From Penium margaritaceum (taxonomy: Eukaryota; Streptophyta; Zygnematophyceae; Desmidiales; Peniaceae): a DNA stretch of 46,174 nucleotides. Both the position numbers and the translations under genes were made by a program. Shown here one piece after another: positions 40,259 to 46,174 of the stretch. Position 1 is the first letter of the stretch. Each line of letters opens with the position of its first letter. The notes below the pieces were generated by a model. That model saw nothing but the letters and a program-made list of their open reading frames with translations. It was not told the DNA's origin and searched no databases. The DNA is taken from NCBI GenBank assembly GCA_023375785.1, contig SZWC01004817.1, positions 83,940 through 130,113 on the forward strand, read 5' to 3'.

Positions 40259-41599
40259 TGTGCCTCTGCTCCTCTTGATTTAACCTGCTGCTATGGAAGA
40301 TGTGGATCCATCCCAGAAGTTGAGCCTGATGCAATGCAAGTCTCCATCATGAACGCCATGTCGGGATCAGACTCCACGTCATCTGTTGTCACAGCATCAT
40401 CTGAATTTGCCTAAGCTGACGCTCGGGCAAGACGGTACGTCACGAGTGCGGATCTTTGCTACGATCATAGCAAGCTATGCGCGATGACCACACTTTACCT
40501 CGATAGGTACAGCAACGGAAGCCAAGGAGGTGGAGGATGTATCAAAAACTACAGGAGCACGGCGTGCGGAGCGCAGAAGCCAACGCTGCGTGCACACACG
40601 ACTGGAATGACCGTATGACAAAATTTCATTGTGGTAGCAGGAGAGTGGATGATCGAAAGGATGGTGGCACCATGGGACTGGCCGCAAGTTGGAGCTGGAG
40701 CGACACCACCAAATGAGGAAGGAGTAGAGGATAAAGAAGATGAGATCAGGGAGGCTGCCGACAAACTAGTAGCATAAGTACTCTCGGTGAGGAAGAGGTC
40801 ACAAAGCCGTTGTAGCATCTGCCTCAGGCCGTGGATCTTGGCGAATATGGTCGCCAGAGGTCAAGGTAGGGGACCTACCTATGCTGGCAAATCCACATGC
40901 TGTGGAGGACGTATGCTCGGACAAGGCTGAAGCCAAGGTGGATGCCCGCTGCGAGGGCGCGTCTAGTAGTGATGCCAATCATGACGTCCATCACCACGGT
41001 AGTAGTAGGCGAACACGTAGGAAACCTACTCATATGTCTGTACACTCATCTCATGCGCCAGACGATGGATAGGTGCCGAGGGCACCTACTCCCGGTGGTA
41101 AACACCAAGCCACGGGAGAGGATGATCCTTGTACACACTGGTTACGGTGTTGAGGTCAAGAAATGTGACCAGACAGGAGGAGTTGTACTACCATAGCAAC
41201 CACAGAGAAGGGTGTCCCACCAGCTACGACTGCTAGTGCCGCTGCCACTAAAGGAGAAAGAACGGCTCCAAGAACAGAAGGTGTGGCACCTACAGGTGCA
41301 GTTTGTCCATCTCCTTGGAGATGGAGAAACCCTAATACGCCGTCGATCCTGCGAATTGAAGTGTGGGGACCAGTCCACGAACCCCAGAGAGATGCCAGTC
41401 CACAACGCTTCTCAAAACAAAAGTCGCCATCGGCTAGGAAGGCAAAACTACAAGTGATGCTGCAATTGCTCTACACTGAGTAGTTGTCCTCATGGCACTA
41501 CCACTGCTGGTGCTGCTACGGAAGCTGCTGTTGCAGCTGTGGCTGCTGCTGCTACAGGCGTTGGTAAGATGCTGGACAATTCTATGGCCCTGCACGAAT

Positions 41600-42075
41600 T
41601 TTTTCTTCCTGCGTGACCAAATTTTTCCTTTCTCCTCCTCACTTTTTTTGACTTCTCCCCCCTTTTTTTCTCAACTCGGGTCACCACTCGCTCTCAGATG
41701 CACCCCCTTCCCCTATTCTCAAATGCCACCGGAGATGAGGGGGAGGAGGATAAAAAAAGAAAAAGGCAAAGGGCGAGGGGTCAGGTCGCCCCTCGCTTCG
41801 AAAACGAACAAAAGTTGAGGGGCGTGGGCCCCTTGCTCACTCGCTCGGAAGCCAGCGAGCGAGCAAGGAGAGATGAGAGCGGGAGGGGGGGTGGTCTGAC
41901 TGTCCCTCAGAGTCTGCCCCTCCGTCGGTCAGCCGACGAGACCGATTGGGCCGAGGGGCTCATGAGGTTGATGGGCCCCCTTCCAAGGGGGCCCCCCAGA
42001 GGGGGCTCTAGGAGCTCCTCCGAGGAGGAGGGGCCCTCAGAGGAGGGCTACAAGGCCCTCCTCGCTTCGGGAGCA
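41600..42075. other. GC-rich, palindrome-rich leader of the LARD-like element
   Basis: Contains runs of G and C and several short palindromes (ggggcccc, aggagctcct, cctccgaggagg). A perfect 9-bp stem (gaggagggc / gccctcctc) with a 6-base loop lies at 42040..42063. It is in the 5' part of the element on the minus strand, where packaging or translation signals would be found; that role is a guess. Confidence 0.5.
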
Positions 42076-42089
42076 GCAAGTGCGGTGCA

Positions 42090-42650
42090 AGTTGTAACTT
42101 CTATGATTACTGTTGCTGTTGCTTCCGCTGCTGTTGCTGCTGCTGCTGCTCTGCGCAGCAGCTGTTGCTGGTACTTGTTGCAGCCGTCACTGTTGCTCAT
42201 GATGTGCACCGCTACTTTTGTTGCTGCTGCTTGCTGTTGTGCACCACCGTTGTTGCTGCTTCTTGGTGCTGGCACCGCTATTGCTTCCTGCTGACGCCGC
42301 TATTGTTCCGTAGCACAACAACAGTCGCTGCTACTGATGCTTGCTACTGCCTTTACTACTGCTCCTGTAGTGCGCCGCTGCTATTGCCTCCGCTACTACT
42401 ATTGCTACTATGCAGTACAGGAGCTGCCACCACTGCTATTGCAGCCGCATGCACAGTTGTTGCGAATGCTTCCGCCCGTTGCTATTGCTGCACCTGCCGC
42501 CGGTGCTGGCGTTGCTGTTAGCGGCTACTCCGCCGCCACTACTCCTGCTACACAGTACAACAGCTATTGCTACTGCGTCTATTGCTGCTATTGTTGTTAC
42601 GTCTGCTACTACTACTACTACTGCTAATATTGCAGCCGCTACTACTACTA
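42090..42650 (+). repeat. Imperfect GCT/GTT/ACT trinucleotide tract
   Basis: About 560 bases built from tgctgt, gctgct, gccgct, tactac triplets, with three-base phase kept over long stretches. All frames on both strands are open in parts and read as Ala-, Leu-, Cys- or Thr-rich strings, so the ORFs predicted here reflect the repeat. It lies about 150 bases inside the right LTR. Confidence 0.85.
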
Positions 42651-42799
42651 TGTGCTGCTCACTGCCCCTGTGGCGACCATGTGCAGTCACATCGCGCTCC
42701 CTCACGCTGCTGCCGGGGTGGCACCACGTGTCGTGTTCTCTCTGTGTTACGTCCACTAATGCTGCTTCTACTTCATTTGCTGCTCACACGTCCCCCTTT

Positions 42800-42811
42800 G
42801 CTCTGACACCA
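42800..42811 (-). other. LARD-like element primer-binding site
   Basis: The plus strand reads gctctgacacca, one base different from the complement of the tRNA-iMet site. It lies three bases from the LTR edge at 42815, as in Copia A, and sets the element on the minus strand. Confidence 0.7.
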
Positions 42812-42814
42812 AGA

Positions 42815-43476
42815 TGGAAGTTAACTAAGGCATGCAGGCCCATGCAAACACGAAGATGTGCTCTGTGTGTGAGTGTAGTGCAAAATGGCAAGAATTTGGC
42901 TAAGTCGAGAATGCATGATATGAAAGAAGAAGGAGAAAGTACAGATGAGTCCCTAGCCGGCTTATGTAGGGGCAGTTAGCCGCACCAGCACCCGTAACCA
43001 CCGCTGAACCAAAATGAGTCAGCGAGGAGAACGAACTGCATACGAACTGCATAGAGAAACAAAGGTGGTCTCTTCGAGGCACTGGAACAGCTTTTCAAGT
43101 GCCCATGCTTTGACCATCAAGAAAATACAAGCAGTGCTAGAAATGCTCAAAATCAGTGTTTAGACATCACAAATGGATTTTTGAACATTGGAAGCACTGC
43201 TACAGCCATCGGGTCTCCTCGTCGCACCGGTATAGTCCACCGGGTGCGCGGGTCTCAACCCACCAAGAAAACTCTCCTAGCTCCCAACAAGCCAACAAGG
43301 CTTCTCGAACGCATCGACCGCGTCCTGCCGGCGCTGTCGTAGATGCTGAAGAAGTTTCAGGACACTCCGGAGGCCCGTCGTGTCGTCATGCCCTCCTCTA
43401 CCATATACGAAAAACGTGGATATATGGATAATCCATCGGCGTCGGTCATGACGGGTGGAAGCCTTACAAAGCAACA
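42815..43476 (-). repeat. LARD-like element 5' LTR (662 bp)
   Basis: Partner of 36884..37525. Starts tggaagtt and ends gcaaca on the plus strand (TG...CA ends). Clear divergence between the two LTRs, including small indels, implies an old insertion. Confidence 0.8.
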
Positions 43477-44549
43477 GGTACATGGTGTATTCCATGGGGA
43501 TATAGGTTGAAGGGTGTAGGGTGTAACGTGTATGACATGGGTATAATGGTTTAGGCCTTTCAATTCATGGCTTGGGCCTTTTGGGTTTGAGATCCAATAC
43601 CGTAGTGATTGTTTTTCTTCGATATTAAATGTTTATTCGGGGACGCCGAATTCATGAATTCGGCTTTGTGTTCAATATTTTCTGACCAAAAACAAATACA
43701 GTTTATTGATTCGTTTGGCCTCGCTCGAACCTAGCGAGCCAAACGAAAACCAAAGTGCGGTCACGTGACGTGGATCAGTCACGCGATTGCTCGATTTCCC
43801 GTGTCGGATGGGCACCGACACCGGAAATTGTGAACATATGACATGAAAAAGACCGATAGATGGACAAAAAAAAAAGTTAAGACAACACATTGAAGTGATT
43901 TCGCCCAATTAAACTACAAGAAGTTAATTTAGCCTGAGAATGAATCAAGACTATGGGTCATAAATTGTTTCAAAGGGAGAAATAAAAGATCACTACAGTA
44001 TGTTAGATACGGGTCATGTGTGGTTATGTTGAGTGTGATAGCCGTCCTATGGTTTTGGCTTTTAGGCAAAGGGTGTGACACATACCACAGTGAGACATTG
44101 TATGGTGTGGAGGTGAGGCCAAAGGTGAAAATGTATTGTGACCAAGATAGTCATTTCTAGCCCCAACTTATATATGTTACACGGAATAGATTCCACAAAG
44201 GGTGCAGCAACATCAACCTATTCTACACCATCTTAGACTCCTGTTGCGTTTTCTTTCCATTCATACTTGGCTCAACAACACTACGGCTTGTTCCACACTA
44301 CATCAAGTACGAATGTGCTCAATTCCATGTTGTCACCATGGATACTTTCACAAGAAAGCCTATAACAGAGGCTATTCTATGTGCTGTTGTTATGTGAGCA
44401 ACCCACATCTGTTTGTAAAGCTTACAGTGGCAACACAATCATTTGAAAGATTGTGCAAATTCCTGATGCAAATCCACCTGACGCCGGATCACCATTGGGT
44501 GGTGGCCCATGTACCAACAATTTTGAGAAAGCTGCCATGTCGTCTAGAG
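43477..44549. other. AT-rich spacer with three inverted repeats
   Basis: No gene recognised. 43645..43664 is a perfect 20-base palindrome (gccgaattcatgaattcggc). 43711..43746 is a hairpin with tcgtttggcctcgct and agcgagccaaacga as arms. 43794..43828 is a hairpin with 14-base arms (atttcccgtgtcgg / ccgacaccggaaat, one mismatch) and a 7-base loop. The block 44396..44427 recurs at 45011..45042, on either side of the LTR copy that follows. Confidence 0.7.
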
Positions 44550-44982
44550 TGCTTCCTGGGGGACTTTGCAATAAATCTACAATCTTTAAGGCTTCCTTGA
44601 TGGACTGGCTTTTGAGCTTGATTTGGAGTTTTTGCTATCTATGTCCACCGTTTATTGCCGGACCCATGCATATGAGTTGTTTTGCATTCAACTTGGGGAC
44701 TCTGCATGTGTAAGTTCAGATCGTTCGGCATTCGGTTGGGTTTTTGTAGAGCTACGACAAAAAAGTAGTTTTGGGCCGGTTTTGGACAGACTTACATTGC
44801 TACGTGCATTTCCCGTCGTGACATTGTCAAGCCTATTGATTCTTGTTTCTTTTTGCCCGCAAAAGCCTGTGAAGCTTATGAGACTCTAGACGTCTCCCAA
44901 GCCCAACCCTTGCTGTTTCTTACACCTACTTCATACTAGCACATCAACTAACTGAACAATGTCCCCAAATTACCAATAGCAC
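44550..44982 (+). repeat. Copia B-family LTR block, second copy
   Basis: Diverged copy of 20367..20801 in the same orientation, starting at the same tgcttcc and ending at taccaatagca. The last 28 bases of the LTR and the primer site are missing here. Could be a solo or deleted element of the Copia B family, or its distant 3' LTR displaced by later insertions. Confidence 0.75.
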
Positions 44983-45080
44983 GTATCTGTGTGTCTATGC
45001 AACCTTGTGCGAGCAATCCCCATCTGTTTGTAAAGCTTACAATGATGGCGCGATTGATCCCTCTGCGACCTTGCTGTTGT

Positions 45081-45170
45081 ATCGGCCACTTGTCTTCCGT
45101 AGGATGGAGTTCCACCAAGTCCTCACTGACTCGTAAAACACTCCACGGAACCCCGCGGGTCCCTCCTCGA
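45081..45170 (+). repeat. 90-bp repeat shared with 22022..22112
   Basis: Same order of blocks as in the Copia B leader, and about 100 bases after the LTR copy. It supports the view that 44550..45170 is an internally deleted Copia B relative. Confidence 0.75.
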
Positions 45171-45470
45171 TGAGGTATGATTATTCTAGGCGTTTTATAC
45201 ACTGCTACATGGATGTATAGGTACCTACATAGAAAGGTAGCTTCCTATAAGGTTACGAGGACTATAAGGTGTTTTTCTAATAAATAGACTGTTATAGGTC
45301 TGCTAAGTCTTTCTTTCAACACCTAGTTTTAGTACATGTTCTGACAGAATCTCCATGTTTCCAATACATACTCTTTGGCACATATAGTGGACACTTTCAC
45401 GCACATACAGGAAACTTTCCCACATGTACAAATCACTCGATCGGACGAGCTTCGACCCCCCCTCCCCCAA

Positions 45471-46174
45471 GTTTACGAGGAGAGTGTACAAGGAGGTGTA
45501 TATGGTAGAAATTGCAAAAGGTACACTAGTGTACATCTCACGACTTCTCACAAAGTATTTCACGTGACTACACAAGTGTCTATGTTTTATATCACCCCAC
45601 ATACACCGTGTCATACGCTTGTCTCATACACTTTTCTAAAATTTTGGCGGAGGGAAGGGTGGGAACTGTGGTCCGTCGACATTGATCGTTCCCCTCCCTC
45701 CCCTGGAAGTGTACGAGGCGAGTGTACGAGGGGGTGTATGTGGTGGAAGTCACCAAACGTAAACTAGTATACGTATTATGACACTGGACTAGTGTATTTT
45801 TTTATATCCCCGTATACACCATCTCATACACTCACCTCATACACTTTCTTGTTTCAAGGAGGGGATGAGAGATGGGTCTATTGACATCTCTCGGTCCTCC
45901 TCCCCCCCCCCTCCTCTCCCGGAGTGTATAAGGTGAGTGTATGAGGGGGTGTATGCGGTGGAAGTCGTGAGATGTACACTAGTGTACATCTTGCGACTTC
46001 CTCGAAAATATCTCACGAGAGTACAATAGTTGTTTTTTTAGTACCCATCCCTCGTACACCATCTCGTACACTCACCTTGTACACTTTCCTATTCTCTTGG
46101 TGGGTGGAAAGACAGGTCCCTTGACTTCGCTCAGACCATGTCCTCCTCTCCCCTCACTCCCCCCCCCCCCCCCC
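45471..46174 (+). repeat. Tandem array of inverted-repeat monomers (satellite-like)
   Basis: Three units start at 45471, 45709 and 45924 (periods 238 and 215) and a fourth would begin at the window end. Each unit has a left arm with three GTGTA-type motifs (GTGTACGAGG.GAGTGTA..), a palindromic core around ACTAGT, a T-rich spacer and a right arm with the complementary order (TACACC, TACACTCACC, TACAC). In unit 3 the core 45961..46000 is a 40-base palindrome with two mismatched pairs; its inner 20 bases (gatgtacactagtgtacatc) are perfect. C-rich joins separate the units. A half-unit may precede at 45340-45460. No coding potential was seen. Confidence 0.85.
46159..46174 (+). repeat. Poly-C tract at window end
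   Basis: At least 16 C end the window at the point where the next satellite unit should start. C-rich joins also occur between the earlier units (45690-45705, 45902-45911), so the run is part of the array. Confidence 0.85.

Larger units (their letters stand above)
36884..43476 (-). mobile_element. Copia-type LTR element without pol (LARD-like), minus strand
   Basis: Two diverged direct repeats of about 650 bp (36884..37525 and 42815..43476) enclose about 5.3 kb. On the minus strand a primer-like site GGTGTCAGAGC lies just inside the right LTR, and GGGGGAG just inside the left LTR, the same polypurine tract as in Copia A. The right LTR begins TGTTGC on the minus strand, like Copia A (TGTTGA). 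No protease, integrase, reverse transcriptase or RNase H motif was found in the internal region on either strand. This matches a large non-autonomous retrotransposon derivative that would need proteins from an autonomous copia. No target duplication was identified (the left flank reads agaga, the right ggtac). Confidence 0.7.

Noticed and set aside
42165..42979. Several Cys/Leu/Ala-rich ORFs
   Set aside because: They are open only because of the GCT/GTT/ACT trinucleotide tract and show no domain.

Overview
The window looks like nuclear DNA of a plant-lineage eukaryote, plausibly a streptophyte green alga such as Chara; the genus is an inference. The evidence is long gene-poor stretches, Ty1/copia, PIF/Harbinger and hAT transposon remains, plant-style initiator-tRNA-Met primer sites, trinucleotide tracts, homopolymer tracts and single-N scaffold joins. 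Only two genes look like intact host genes. They are paralogues on the minus strand (6991..8121 and 33370..34305), each encoding an N-terminal C2 domain followed by a Pro/His/Tyr-rich repeat domain, similar in layout to plant SRC2-like proteins.

Layout. 1-6990: no clear gene; a (GCT)14 tract, a short direct repeat, a primer-site-like motif and a weak SINE-like segment. 6991-9000: C2 gene 1 and its upstream region. 9536-12231: a PIF/Harbinger element with a Myb/SANT-like gene (plus) and a DDE transposase gene (minus), both broken. 12300-13085: a tRNA-like (SINE?) segment and an AT-rich dispersed repeat. 13086-20366: Copia A, a minus-strand Ty1/copia element with 3' LTR, polypurine tract, gag-pol and primer site, but with a 5' LTR cut short. 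20367-29620: Copia B, an older plus-strand copia element reduced to relics, with a decayed hAT transposase (hAT-1) inside it. 30600-32745: a second decayed hAT (hAT-2) followed by degenerate short repeats. 33370-35390: C2 gene 2 with a duplicated upstream region that crosses two single-N joins. 36081-36504: second copy of the AT-rich repeat. 36884-43476: a copia-type LTR pair around about 5.3 kb with no recognisable pol, i.e. a large non-autonomous (LARD-like) element. 43477-45175: inverted repeats and a second copy of the Copia B LTR block. 45471-46174: a tandem array whose monomers are themselves inverted repeats around a palindromic core; it runs off the window at a poly-C tract.

The window is therefore mostly nested and decayed transposons around a duplicated C2-domain gene. 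The points most worth a second look are the palindromic satellite, the pol-less copia-type element, the C2 gene duplication with an exchanged C-terminal tail, the 25-bp duplication that shifts the Harbinger transposase frame (together with a catalytic Asp-to-Asn change), and the probable assembly duplication at the N join.
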